Source of the DNA: Wenyingzhuangia heitensis
GTDB lineage: Bacteria; Bacteroidota; Bacteroidia; Flavobacteriales; Flavobacteriaceae
DNA length: 64,000 nt
Assembly (NCBI RefSeq): GCF_011762155.1
Contig: NZ_JAASQL010000001.1
Coordinates: 992,001 to 1,056,000 of the forward strand
Reading direction: 5' to 3'
Part shown: positions 1-8,309 of the stretch, piece after piece
Layout: each line of letters opens with the position of its first letter
How positions within the stretch are numbered: the stretch's first letter is position 1
Made by a program: the position numbers and the translations under genes
The notes under the pieces: generated by a model
Database searches by the model: none
The model's input: only the letters and a program-made list of their open reading frames with translations
Told to the model about the DNA's origin: nothing

Positions 1-1
1 T

Positions 2-391
2 TCTATCAATGTAACTTTAGAGAATGATATCAATATTTCTCGAGGAGATATTATTGTAAAATCATCAGAGTTGCCAAAAGAAACAAAAGCATTAAATGCT
101 AAGATTTGTTGGATGGATAGTACTAATTTAGTTGTTGGTAAAAAATATTTATTACAACAAGGTGCAAATGTAATTGCTGCAAAAGTAGCTTCTATAGATG
201 CTGTAATTGCTACAGATTTTTCAGGAGAAGCAGCAGCTACAGAATTAAAAATTAATGAGATAGGAAAAGTATCTTTTAAGTTAGCTAAAACATTGTTTTA
301 CGACACATATGAAGTTAACAAAACAACAGGATCTTTTATTTTAATAGACCCTCAAACAAATAATACATCGGGAGCTGGATTTATACAATAA
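2..391 (+). CDS. cysN: Sulfate adenylyltransferase subunit 1 (C-terminal part, runs off window start)
   Basis: The reading frame is open from base 2 to the stop at 391, so the 5' part lies outside the window. The visible ~129 residues match the C-terminal beta-barrel domains of CysN, the GTPase subunit that with CysD makes adenosine 5'-phosphosulfate from sulfate and ATP. Typical landmarks are the RGDIIVK segment, CWMDS near the middle and the closing TGSFILIDPQTN...GAGFI stretch. The GTP-binding motifs lie in the missing N-terminal part. The position just before a sulfite reductase fits an assimilatory sulfate operon. Confidence is high for the family and certain for truncation. Confidence 0.93.
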   Translation, partial: SINVTLENDINISRGDIIVKSSELPKETKALNAKICWMDSTNLVVGKKYLLQQGANVIAAKVASIDAVIATDFSGEAAATELKINEIGKVSFKLAKTLFYDTYEVNKTTGSFILIDPQTNNTSGAGFIQ

Positions 392-531
392 ATAGTACAG
401 AGTATAAAGTTTACTCGTTGAGAAGTAAATATTAATAAAATATGATTTAAAGTTAGAGTTTTAATTTGTGTAGTAAGATTATCTTAATACTCAGTACTCT
501 ATACTTAATACTAAAAACAAAGTTTTTGACC
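392..531. repeat. Degenerate repetitive intergenic sequence
   Basis: The gap between cysN and the reductase is made of repeated words such as CTTAATACT, CTCAGTACT and CTATACTTAATACT. The left part (AGTACAGAGTATAAAG) is roughly complementary to the right part. No gene or clear promoter is seen. A similar word-rich gap lies at 2635-2777. Confidence 0.45.
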
Positions 532-2634
532 ATGCAAAGTTTTAGATCAGAAATAGAAAATCCTATTGTTCAAAAAGATATTATTGAATTAGGAGATAAA
601 ATTCAACAGTTTTACGATGGTAAAATTGATGAAGAAAAATTTAGAAGTTTACGTTTAGCTCGTGGTGTATACGGTCAACGTCAGTTTGGTGTACAAATGA
701 TTCGTATTAAATTACCATACGGTAAAGTAACTTCAGATCAATTATTAAGAATTTGTAACGTTTCAGAAGAATATTCAAGAGGACGTTTGCATATTACCAC
801 TCGTCAAGACATTCAAATTCACTATGTGAGTTTAGATAGAACTCCTGAGTTGTGGGCAGAATTAGAAAAAAGTGATATTACTTTGCGTGAAGCTTGTGGT
901 AACGCAGTACGTAACGTAACCGCATCACCAGATGCAGGAATCAATCCAGAGGAACCATTTGATGTAACTCCTTATGCAGATGCTGTATTTAAATTTTTCT
1001 TGCGTAACCCAATCTGTCAAGAATTAGGACGTAAGTTTAAAGTTTCTTTCTCATCAGCAGAAGATGACACCGCGTTGTCTTACATGCATGATATAGGTTT
1101 TATTGCAAAAATTAAAGTTATTGATGGTAAACTTGTTTTAGGATTTAAAGTAATGTTAGCAGGAGGATTAGGTTCTCAGCCTCGTTTAGCAGATGTAGCT
1201 TTTGATTTCTTAGAAGCAGATAAAATTATTCCTTATATGGAATCTATTTTACGTGTTTTTGATAGGTACGGAGAGCGTTCTAAAAGAGCAAAAGCTCGTC
1301 TAAAATTCTTGGTAAAAGATTTAGGTTTAGAAGCTTTTAATGAAATAGTTGCTAAAGAGCAATTGGCATTATCTAATCAAACGGTTGCTATTGTAACAGA
1401 AGGATTTAATAACAATCCAGATGTATCTAAAATTACAGCTCCAGAAGTAGTTATTGATGATGTTGCAGGATATGAAGCTTGGAAAGCAAACAATGTATTT
1501 GCACAAAAACAAGATGGGTTATTTGCGATTGGAATTAAAGTAAATATTGGAGATTTTTACTTGCCAGAAGCAAGAGCTTTGGCTGCATTAATTAAAGAAT
1601 ACGCAGCAGATGAATTAAGATTCACGCTACGTCAAAATATATTAGTTCGTCACGTACGTGAGGATTTATTACCATTCTTTTATACAAAATTAAAGGAATT
1701 AGGATTTACTGAATTAGGTTATGAAGCAATTGCTGATATTACAGCATGTCCTGGTACAGATACTTGTAACTTAGGAATTGCATCTTCTACAGGAGCAGCG
1801 GTTGAATTAGAGAAAGTATTAAGAGCAGAATACCCTGAGTTTGCAACAGAATCAGATTTGGTGATTAAGATTTCTGGATGTATGAACGCTTGTGGACAAC
1901 ACAACTTGTGTAATATTGGTTTTCAAGGAATGTCTGTTAAAGCAGGTAAGTATGTCGCTCCAGCTTTACAAGTATTATTAGGTGGTGGAACTTTAGGTGA
2001 TGGTGCTGCTAGAATTGCAGATAAAGTAATTAAAGTACCGTCTAAAAGAGGTCCAGAAGCTTTAAGATTGATCTTAAATGATTATATAGAAAATTCTGGA
2101 GGAGTAGATTTTATTGAATACTACGAATCTAGAGGAGGACAAAAATATTTCTACGATTTCTTAAAACCATTATCTACTACAGATGATTTAGTAGAATCTG
2201 ATTTTATAGATTGGGGGAACGAGGAAAAGTACGAGAAAGCAGTTGGTACAGGAGAGTGTGCTGGTGTTGTTATTGATTTAGTAGCTACTTTGTTGTACGA
2301 TTCTAAGGAGAAATTAAACAATGCTAAAGAGGCTTTAGAAGGTGGAAAATTAAGTGATGCTATTTATTTTGCATATAGCTCAATTGTACACACAGCTAAA
2401 GCAATTTTAACAGCAGAGGGAACAAAAACAAATACGCACAATAAAATTATTTCTGATTTTAATGAAATTTTTGTTCAAGGAGGAAAAATTGATTTAGGAA
2501 CTGATTTTGAATCGTTCATCTATCAAATTAACCAAAATGCACAATCAGAAGAATTTGCAAAATCTTACATTGCTGATGCAGAAAAATTCTTTGGATTGAT
2601 TGAAGCATACAGACAAGCTGAATTAGCAGAATAA
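532..2634 (+). CDS. Sulfite/nitrite reductase hemoprotein with C-terminal HEPN domain
   Basis: A 700-residue siroheme/4Fe-4S reductase, probably ferredoxin-dependent sulfite reductase, that reduces sulfite to sulfide in the cytoplasm. The two ferredoxin-like halves are present. The cluster ligands are visible as C406-x5-C412 and C450-x3-C454 (TACPGTDTC and SGCMNACG). Residues from about 565 to 700 form an extra helical domain that resembles HEPN. It lacks an obvious R-x4-6-H RNase motif, so a binding role is more likely than cleavage. The ATG at 532 was chosen because the family begins shortly before the FRSEIENP-type start. The longer frame from 466 would add residues encoded by repetitive intergenic sequence. 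Siroheme genes follow directly. Confidence 0.88.
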   Translation: MQSFRSEIENPIVQKDIIELGDKIQQFYDGKIDEEKFRSLRLARGVYGQRQFGVQMIRIKLPYGKVTSDQLLRICNVSEEYSRGRLHITTRQDIQIHYVSLDRTPELWAELEKSDITLREACGNAVRNVTASPDAGINPEEPFDVTPYADAVFKFFLRNPICQELGRKFKVSFSSAEDDTALSYMHDIGFIAKIKVIDGKLVLGFKVMLAGGLGSQPRLADVAFDFLEADKIIPYMESILRVFDRYGERSKRAKARLKFLVKDLGLEAFNEIVAKEQLALSNQTVAIVTEGFNNNPDVSKITAPEVVIDDVAGYEAWKANNVFAQKQDGLFAIGIKVNIGDFYLPEARALAALIKEYAADELRFTLRQNILVRHVREDLLPFFYTKLKELGFTELGYEAIADITACPGTDTCNLGIASSTGAAVELEKVLRAEYPEFATESDLVIKISGCMNACGQHNLCNIGFQGMSVKAGKYVAPALQVLLGGGTLGDGAARIADKVIKVPSKRGPEALRLILNDYIENSGGVDFIEYYESRGGQKYFYDFLKPLSTTDDLVESDFIDWGNEEKYEKAVGTGECAGVVIDLVATLLYDSKEKLNNAKEALEGGKLSDAIYFAYSSIVHTAKAILTAEGTKTNTHNKIISDFNEIFVQGGKIDLGTDFESFIYQINQNAQSEEFAKSYIADAEKFFGLIEAYRQAELAE

Positions 2635-2639
2635 ATATT

Positions 2640-2776
2640 AAGAATTTAAGTAGTTAAGAAGTTAGAGTTTGCTATCGCAAACAGAAGTTAAGAATTTTAA
2701 GTGTATAAAGCTGAATTCTGAACTCCTAAACAGCAGAGCTGTTGCTAACTCCTTAACTCCTTAACTACCTAAAAGG
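2640..2776. repeat. Imperfect inverted repeat between reductase and cobA
   Basis: The left arm near 2646-2668 (TTTAAGTAGTTAAGAAGTTAG) mirrors the right arm near 2746-2774 (CTAACTCCTTAACTCC followed by TTAACTACCTAAA). The sequence between them includes a small hairpin, TTTGC-TATC-GCAAA. It could be a long imperfect stem in the operon transcript or a decayed intergenic repeat. Confidence 0.55.
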
Positions 2777-2777
2777 T

Positions 2778-3536
2778 ATGAGTAAAGGAAAGTTAACATT
2801 AGTAGGAGCAGGACCTGGAGATCCAGAATTAATTACACTAAAAGGAGTAAGAGCTCTTAACGAAGCTGATGTTGTTTTGTATGATGCTTTGGCTAATGAA
2901 GAGTTATTAAAGCATGCACCCAATGCAGAAAAAATCTTTGTGGGTAAACGAAGAGGAATGCATAAGTTCATTCAAGAAAAAATTCAAGAACTAATTGTAG
3001 AACATGCTGTTCAGGGAAAACACGTAGTAAGACTTAAAGGAGGAGATCCTTTTATTTTTGGACGTGGAGCCGAAGAGTTAAAATATGTTCTAGAAAAAGG
3101 GATTGATTTTGAAATTGTGTCAGGAGTTACCTCTGCGATTGCAGCACCTGCTAGTTATGGAATTTCATTAACCCAAAGAGGAGTCAATGAAAGTTTTAGA
3201 GTGATAACAGGAACTACTTCAGAAGTAGAGTTAAGTGAAGATGTAGAAGCAGCAGCAAAATCTAACGTAACCATTGTTGTATTGATGGGGATGAGTAAGC
3301 TAGAAAAAATTGTGAATGCTTTTATAGCATTGGGCAAAACTGAAATTCCTGTAGCTATTATAGAAAATGGGACAAAAAATATTGAGCGTTTAGCTGTGGG
3401 TAACATCTCTACTATTTTAGAAATTATCAATCAAAAAGGATTAACGAATCCGTCTATGATTGTAATAGGTAAAACGGTAAAAGAAAGTGAAGTGTTATAT
3501 ACATACTTGTTGAATAAAAAAGGACAATCTTTATAA
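2778..3536 (+). CDS. cobA: Uroporphyrinogen-III C-methyltransferase
   Basis: A 252-residue SUMT that methylates uroporphyrinogen III twice with S-adenosylmethionine to give precorrin-2, the first step to siroheme. The tetrapyrrole methylase landmarks are all present: GAGPGDPELIT near the N-terminus, VRLKGGDPFIFGRG near residue 85, and VSGVTSAIAAPASYGISLT near residue 115. The length is standard for a stand-alone SUMT. The stop codon overlaps the next start (TAATG), so the two siroheme genes are translationally coupled. The cofactor serves the sulfite reductase encoded upstream. Confidence 0.95.
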   Translation: MSKGKLTLVGAGPGDPELITLKGVRALNEADVVLYDALANEELLKHAPNAEKIFVGKRRGMHKFIQEKIQELIVEHAVQGKHVVRLKGGDPFIFGRGAEELKYVLEKGIDFEIVSGVTSAIAAPASYGISLTQRGVNESFRVITGTTSEVELSEDVEAAAKSNVTIVVLMGMSKLEKIVNAFIALGKTEIPVAIIENGTKNIERLAVGNISTILEIINQKGLTNPSMIVIGKTVKESEVLYTYLLNKKGQSL

Positions 3537-4135
3537 TGGAAAAAAATCAATTATATCCCGTTTTTTTAAAAGTAACAGCATTAAATGTATTAGTTGTTGG
3601 TGGAGGAAACGTAGCGTTAGAGAAAATATCTTTTATGCTAAAATCTAGTCCAGATGCAAAAATCACAATGATTTCTCCAATGTACAGAGAAGAAACTATT
3701 GAGAAAGCTGACAATGCAGCTAATGTGCGTAGAATACTTGGTAAGTATGATGCGAGTATGCTAGAGGGTAAACATATAGTTATTGCAACTACAGATATAC
3801 CTGCTGTAAACTTAAAAGTTTATAACGACTGTAAAGAGCGTTCTATTTTGGTGAATTTGGCGGATAATCCTCCATATTGTGATTTTTATATGGGAGGAAT
3901 TGTAACCAAGGGAAATGTTAAAATTGGTATTTCTACCAACGGAAAATCTCCTACTATGGCAAAACGATTACGTCAGTTTTTTGAATCTGTATTGCCAGAA
4001 AATATAGATGATTTGGCAGAATATTTAAATAAGTATAGAGATACCATCAAAGGAAATTTTGAAGAGAAAGTAGAAAAGATGAACGAATTTACCAAAGGAT
4101 TGGTGGGAGACGTTAAAAACAAGATAAAAGAGTAA
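3536..4135 (+). CDS. Precorrin-2 dehydrogenase / sirohydrochlorin ferrochelatase (CysG N-terminal type)
   Basis: A 199-residue Met8p/CysG-N-like protein. It oxidises precorrin-2 with NAD and inserts iron to finish siroheme. An N-terminal Rossmann segment (VLVVGGGNVALEK, residues ~17-29) and the family signatures NLADNPPYCDFYMGGIV and ISTNGKSPTMAKRLR are visible. It overlaps cobA by one base. With the methyltransferase upstream, the two proteins replace the fused CysG of enterobacteria. Confidence 0.93.
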   Translation: MEKNQLYPVFLKVTALNVLVVGGGNVALEKISFMLKSSPDAKITMISPMYREETIEKADNAANVRRILGKYDASMLEGKHIVIATTDIPAVNLKVYNDCKERSILVNLADNPPYCDFYMGGIVTKGNVKIGISTNGKSPTMAKRLRQFFESVLPENIDDLAEYLNKYRDTIKGNFEEKVEKMNEFTKGLVGDVKNKIKE

Positions 4136-4215
4136 AAAAATAATGATTGATCGGAAATTTATTCCGAATTTTACAACCGTTATTTAAAACGATAATAAAT
4201 AAAAAAAGTAAGATA

Positions 4216-5268
4216 ATGATTAAAACAGATATCTTAATCATCGGAGCAGGACCAGTGGGTATGTTTACGGTTTTCGAAGCAGGATTGTTAAAGTTACGTT
4301 GTCATTTAATTGATGCATTGGCACAACCAGGAGGACAATGTTCGGAGATATATCCAAAGAAGCCTATTTATGATATTCCTGCGTATCCAGAAGTGTTAGC
4401 AGGAGATTTAATAGATAATTTAGCAGAACAAATTAAGCCATTTGAACCAGGTTATACCTTAGGTGAAAGAGCGCAAACTATTGAAAAGCTAGAAGACGGA
4501 ACCTTTAAGGTTGTAACCAATAAAGGAACAGAGCATTATGCTCCAACTGTATTTATTGCTGGAGGTTTAGGTTCTTTTGAACCACGTAAACCACCTATTA
4601 AAGAATTGGTAGATTTTGAAGATAAAGGAGTTGAATACATTATCCGTGATCCAGAATTATATCGTGATAAACGTGTTGTGATTTCTGGAGGTGGAGATTC
4701 AGCTTTAGACTGGGCTATTTTCTTGTCTGATGTAGCTAGTGAAGTATCTTTAGTACACCGTAGAAATGATTTCCGTGGAGCTTTAGATTCAGTAGAAAAA
4801 GTGGTTGAATTGTCTAAATCAGGTAAAATTAACTTAATTACAGAAGCTGAGGTAAAAGGAATTAATGGTGAAGGAAAAGTTGAGTCTGTGTTAATTAAGC
4901 ATAAACACGATGGTGATATTGTAAAAGAATGTGATCATTTTATTCCATTGTTTGGATTGTCTCCTAAATTAGGACCTATTGCAGACTGGGGATTAGAGAT
5001 TGAGAAAAATGCGATTGTAGTAAACAACGCATTAGATTATTCTACAAATATTCCTGGTATTTTTGCCATTGGAGATGTAAACACCTATCCTGGTAAATTG
5101 AAATTAATCCTATGTGGTTTTCACGAAGCTACTATTGCAGTTCAATACGCATATAATATTATCAACCCTGGTAAACGTTATGTAATGAAGTACACTACTG
5201 TAAATGGTGTTGAAGGATTTGATGGAGAAAAGAAAGAAGCTAAAAAAGCAGCAGTAATTAAAATCTAA
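4216..5268 (+). CDS. Ferredoxin--NADP reductase, thioredoxin-reductase-like type
   Basis: A 350-residue FAD/NAD(P) oxidoreductase of the TrxR-like FNR type (YumC family), which passes electrons between NADPH and ferredoxin. It has the FAD-binding GAGPVG motif at residues ~10-15, the NADP-binding GGGDSALDWA motif in the middle and the FAD-contacting AIGDV motif near the C-terminus. It lacks the CxxC redox pair of true thioredoxin reductases. The ATG at 4216 is preferred over an upstream codon at 4147 because the FAD motif should begin within about ten residues. Its position at the end of the siroheme genes suggests it supplies electrons to the sulfite reductase. Confidence 0.88.
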   Translation: MIKTDILIIGAGPVGMFTVFEAGLLKLRCHLIDALAQPGGQCSEIYPKKPIYDIPAYPEVLAGDLIDNLAEQIKPFEPGYTLGERAQTIEKLEDGTFKVVTNKGTEHYAPTVFIAGGLGSFEPRKPPIKELVDFEDKGVEYIIRDPELYRDKRVVISGGGDSALDWAIFLSDVASEVSLVHRRNDFRGALDSVEKVVELSKSGKINLITEAEVKGINGEGKVESVLIKHKHDGDIVKECDHFIPLFGLSPKLGPIADWGLEIEKNAIVVNNALDYSTNIPGIFAIGDVNTYPGKLKLILCGFHEATIAVQYAYNIINPGKRYVMKYTTVNGVEGFDGEKKEAKKAAVIKI

Positions 5269-5290
5269 TTACTTTCTATATAAAATAAAA

Positions 5291-5327
5291 AAACGCTTAA
5301 AGCTAACTGCTTTAAGCGTTTTTTTAT
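5291..5327. terminator. Bidirectional intrinsic terminator
   Basis: A perfect 13-bp stem (AAACGCTTAAAGC, 5291-5303, with GCTTTAAGCGTTT, 5309-5321) around a five-base loop, with A-rich and T-rich flanks. It ends the sulfur operon on the plus strand and the quinone reductase gene on the minus strand. Confidence 0.9.
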
Positions 5328-5331
5328 GGAA

Positions 5332-5910
5332 TTATATTTGTTTATAACCTAGGTTTTCAGCCTTATTTAGCCAACTATTTAATTTGTTTGGTTTTGCGGT
5401 TTTTACATTTTCAAAATAAGTAACTTTTTTAGTTTTGATGCCACAAAAAGCCAATGTTGATTTTTTTAATTGGTTGATACTAGGTCTACCATAACCCCAC
5501 CTGTAATACCAACTAGGTTGGTCTAAAGTAGTGATGATATGAGCTGTTTTACCTGCTAAAAGTTTTTCCCATTTGATAGAGTTTTCTATGTAGTTAAATG
5601 CAAATCCAGGTAAAAATAATCGATCAATAAAAGCTTTAGTTACGGCAGGTAAACCTCCCCACCATACAGGATGAATCCATACTAAATGATCTGCCCATTT
5701 AATAATATTCCATGCAGCAAGTAAATCAGGTTCTAGTATTGTTCTTTGTTGGTAACCTTGTTTTAAGTTTGGATTAAAATTTAAATCAGAAATAGTGATT
5801 TCTTTTACTTCCGCTTTAGATTTTAGTGCTCCTTTTTTGTAACGAGAAGAAATTTCAAAATTTAAAGATTCTTTATTTGGATGTCCATTAATAATTACAA
5901 TTTTTTTCAT
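5332..5910 (-). CDS. NAD(P)H-dependent oxidoreductase, flavodoxin-like quinone reductase
   Basis: A 192-residue flavodoxin-fold protein of the NAD(P)H dehydrogenase (quinone)/KefF/MdaB family. It binds FMN or FAD and reduces quinones by two electrons. The start MKKIVIINGHPNKESLN is the first beta strand with the phosphate-binding loop. HPVWWGGLPAVTKAFIDR is the characteristic second flavin loop. It lies 58 bases downstream of a Crp-type regulator on the same strand and could be its target. Substrate unknown. Confidence 0.88.
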   Translation of the reverse strand: MKKIVIINGHPNKESLNFEISSRYKKGALKSKAEVKEITISDLNFNPNLKQGYQQRTILEPDLLAAWNIIKWADHLVWIHPVWWGGLPAVTKAFIDRLFLPGFAFNYIENSIKWEKLLAGKTAHIITTLDQPSWYYRWGYGRPSINQLKKSTLAFCGIKTKKVTYFENVKTAKPNKLNSWLNKAENLGYKQI

Positions 5911-5968
5911 TTTATATCTGTTTTCAACAAAAGTAAAATGAATGTATTTCTAGTTTTAGGACATTTGT

Positions 5969-6535
5969 CTAAAAGGTAACTTCTTTTCTAATTCTACTTA
6001 AATGTCTTTGTGTAATACCAAGGTAAGAGGCTAAATAATGCAGGGGAATCTGTTGAATATATTCTGGTTGATCTAAAAGTAATTGATTGTACTTTTGTAA
6101 AGCACTTTTACTTTGTAGTTGAAAAATACGTTGTTCTAATTCTAAGTACTCTTCCTCAGCAATTGTTTTAGAAAATAAGAGCCATTTGTAATTTTCTTTA
6201 CCTAGCTCCTCTAGTTTGTTTTTGTCAATTACTAGTATTTCAGCATCACAAATAGCTTGTATGCTTTCTTGGCTAGTATTGTTACTTATAAAAGCAGAGT
6301 AAGCAGTCATTAATTTGTGAGGAAATCTAAAGCAACAACTAGTGTTTTCTCCATTTTGTGAAGAAGTAAAAGATCTAAAAACTCCATTGTTTACATAGGC
6401 TACTTTGTTACATGTAGCACCTTGTTTTACAAAAAAATCATTCTTTTTTACTTGCTTTACTTCAAAGTGTTTGATAAAGTTTTGAATTTCTGTATCTGTA
6501 AAAATCTTATAACTTTTAAAATAATCTTCTATCAT
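5969..6535 (-). CDS. Crp/Fnr family transcriptional regulator
   Basis: A 188-residue regulator with an N-terminal cyclic-nucleotide-binding-like beta barrel (FVKQGATCNKVAYVNNGVFRSF) and a C-terminal helix-turn-helix (LHYLASYLGITQRHLSRIRKEV). No cysteine set for an Fe-S cluster is seen, so it is not an oxygen-sensing FNR. This size and pattern are common in flavobacteria, where members often control one neighbouring enzyme gene. The quinone reductase gene follows on the same strand. Confidence 0.88.
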   Translation of the reverse strand: MIEDYFKSYKIFTDTEIQNFIKHFEVKQVKKNDFFVKQGATCNKVAYVNNGVFRSFTSSQNGENTSCCFRFPHKLMTAYSAFISNNTSQESIQAICDAEILVIDKNKLEELGKENYKWLLFSKTIAEEEYLELEQRIFQLQSKSALQKYNQLLLDQPEYIQQIPLHYLASYLGITQRHLSRIRKEVTF

Positions 6536-6618
6536 AACAACAAACTTAATAAGATTTTTACCAGGATGCTTATCTTTTAATTATTCTCTAATATTTTTAT
6601 TAATTAAGGTTTAGGTTG

Positions 6619-6626
6619 TATCTTTG
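6619..6626 (+). promoter_or_regulatory. Promoter -7 box of the ferredoxin gene
   Basis: TATCTTTG fits the Bacteroidetes -7 consensus TAnnTTTG and lies about 40 bases before the ATG at 6668. No good TTTG -33 box is at the usual distance. Confidence 0.55.
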
Positions 6627-6667
6627 CACCTCAATTTTAGCAACATAGTTAATTAAAATTCAGTACA

Positions 6668-6994
6668 ATGTCTGATATTACCATTAAGATTAAAGATAGA
6701 GAAGGAGTAGTTCATGAGTTACAAGCCCCAACGGATATGGCAATGAACATTATGGAACTTTGTAAAGCTTACGAATTACCTGTAGAAGGAACTTGCGGTG
6801 GTATGGCAATGTGTGCTTCTTGTCAGTGTTATATTTTGTCTGACCATGAATTGCCAGAAAAACAAGATGCTGAAGAAGATATGTTAGATCAAGCATTTTA
6901 CGTGGAAGATAATAGTCGTTTAGGGTGTCAGTTAGCCATAACAGAAGATTTAGATGGTTTAGAGATTGAATTAGCTCCAGAAAGCGAAGTTTAA
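6668..6994 (+). CDS. 2Fe-2S ferredoxin (adrenodoxin type)
   Basis: A 108-residue [2Fe-2S] ferredoxin. The cluster ligands are visible in CGGMAMCASC (C-x5-C-x2-C) and the later C of LGCQLAI, the spacing of the adrenodoxin/Isc-type group. It carries electrons in the cytoplasm. Partners are not shown by the sequence, but a ferredoxin-NADP reductase is encoded about 1.4 kb away. The gene stands alone with its own promoter-like box. Confidence 0.93.
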   Translation: MSDITIKIKDREGVVHELQAPTDMAMNIMELCKAYELPVEGTCGGMAMCASCQCYILSDHELPEKQDAEEDMLDQAFYVEDNSRLGCQLAITEDLDGLEIELAPESEV

Positions 6995-7132
6995 TTTTTT
7001 ATAAATATAGCTATAAAAGTTCTCCAAAATATGGGGAACTTTTTCTGTTTAAATCAATAAAGTATTAGTTATAATTAAAATAAGACTCACAATAACCCTT
7101 TTGTATTTGTAAATTGGTTATTATTAAAATAG

Positions 7133-7140
7133 TATCTTTG
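7133..7140 (+). promoter_or_regulatory. Promoter -7 box of dusB
   Basis: TATCTTTG lies 37 bases before the dusB start codon. It matches TAnnTTTG. The nearest TTTG (7106-7109) is 23 bases upstream, slightly too far for an ideal -33 box. Confidence 0.55.
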
Positions 7141-7177
7141 CAATCCAAATTTTTTGGAAGCTAAAAATTAGTGTATT

Positions 7178-8188
7178 ATGGTTAAAATTGGTGATATAGA
7201 ACTGTGTGACTTTCCTTTGTTGTTAGCACCTATGGAAGATGTTAGTGATCCTCCTTTTAGAGCTTTGTGTAAAGAACAAGGAGCAGATTTGGTGTATACA
7301 GAATTTATATCATCCGAAGGATTGATTCGTGATGCGGCTAAAAGTGTGAAAAAACTGGATATCTATGAAAAAGAACGTCCTGTTGGAATTCAGATTTTTG
7401 GAGCTAATTTAGAGTCTATGTTGCGTACCGTAGAAATTGTAGAACAATCTAAACCAGATATTATTGATATCAATTTTGGATGTCCTGTAAAAAAAGTAGT
7501 GAGCAAAGGTGCTGGTGCTGGTATTTTAAAAGATATAGATTTAATGGTTTCTTTAACCAAAGAAATGGTAAAACATACCCATTTACCTGTTACGGTTAAA
7601 ACTCGTTTGGGGTGGGATGATAGTTCTATTATGATTGAAGAGGTAGCAGAACGTTTGCAAGATGTGGGGTGTGCAGCCATTTCAATTCATGGTCGTACCA
7701 GAGCACAAATGTATAAAGGGAATGCAGATTGGACTAGAATTGCAGCTGTAAAAAACAATCAACGTATGCATATTCCTGTGTTTGGAAATGGAGATGTAAA
7801 CACACCAGAAAGAGCGATTGAAATGAGGGATGAATACGGTCTAGACGGTTGTATGATTGGTAGAGCATCTATAGGAAATCCTTGGTTTTTTAAAGAAGTA
7901 AAACATTTTATGGCTACAGGTGAGCATTTGCCAGTAGCTTCTATTACAGATAGAGTAGAGGTGGCACGCAGACACTTAGAAATGGAAATTGCCTGGAAAG
8001 AAAGTGAAATACAAGCCGTAATGGAAACTAGAAGACATTATGCTAATTATTTTAAGGGGATTAAAAACTTTAAGGAGTATAGAATTCGTTTGGTAACAGA
8101 AGATTCTGCACAGGGAGTTTATAATATAATGAATGAGATTGTTGATCGTTTTGGAAATGTTTCTCAAGAACGTTTAATGCAGAAATAA
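7178..8188 (+). CDS. dusB: tRNA-dihydrouridine synthase
   Basis: A 336-residue flavoenzyme that reduces uridines in the D-loop of tRNA using FMN and NADPH. The TIM-barrel landmarks are clear: LLAPMEDVSDPPFRALC near residue 15, the catalytic-cysteine segment INFGCPVKKV near residue 98, and VFGNGDV and MIGRASIGNPW further on. The length fits DusB. It is a single gene with convergent neighbours. Confidence 0.95.
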   Translation: MVKIGDIELCDFPLLLAPMEDVSDPPFRALCKEQGADLVYTEFISSEGLIRDAAKSVKKLDIYEKERPVGIQIFGANLESMLRTVEIVEQSKPDIIDINFGCPVKKVVSKGAGAGILKDIDLMVSLTKEMVKHTHLPVTVKTRLGWDDSSIMIEEVAERLQDVGCAAISIHGRTRAQMYKGNADWTRIAAVKNNQRMHIPVFGNGDVNTPERAIEMRDEYGLDGCMIGRASIGNPWFFKEVKHFMATGEHLPVASITDRVEVARRHLEMEIAWKESEIQAVMETRRHYANYFKGIKNFKEYRIRLVTEDSAQGVYNIMNEIVDRFGNVSQERLMQK

Positions 8189-8309
8189 ATTTTAGATCTC
8201 GCTCTACTTCGTCTCAGCTTTGTACAGGCTACTTGATGATCTATTAGGGATTCAGGCAGAGTTGAGAACAAGTTTCTGAATACTGTGTGTTTTACACTAA
8301 TGAATGAAT

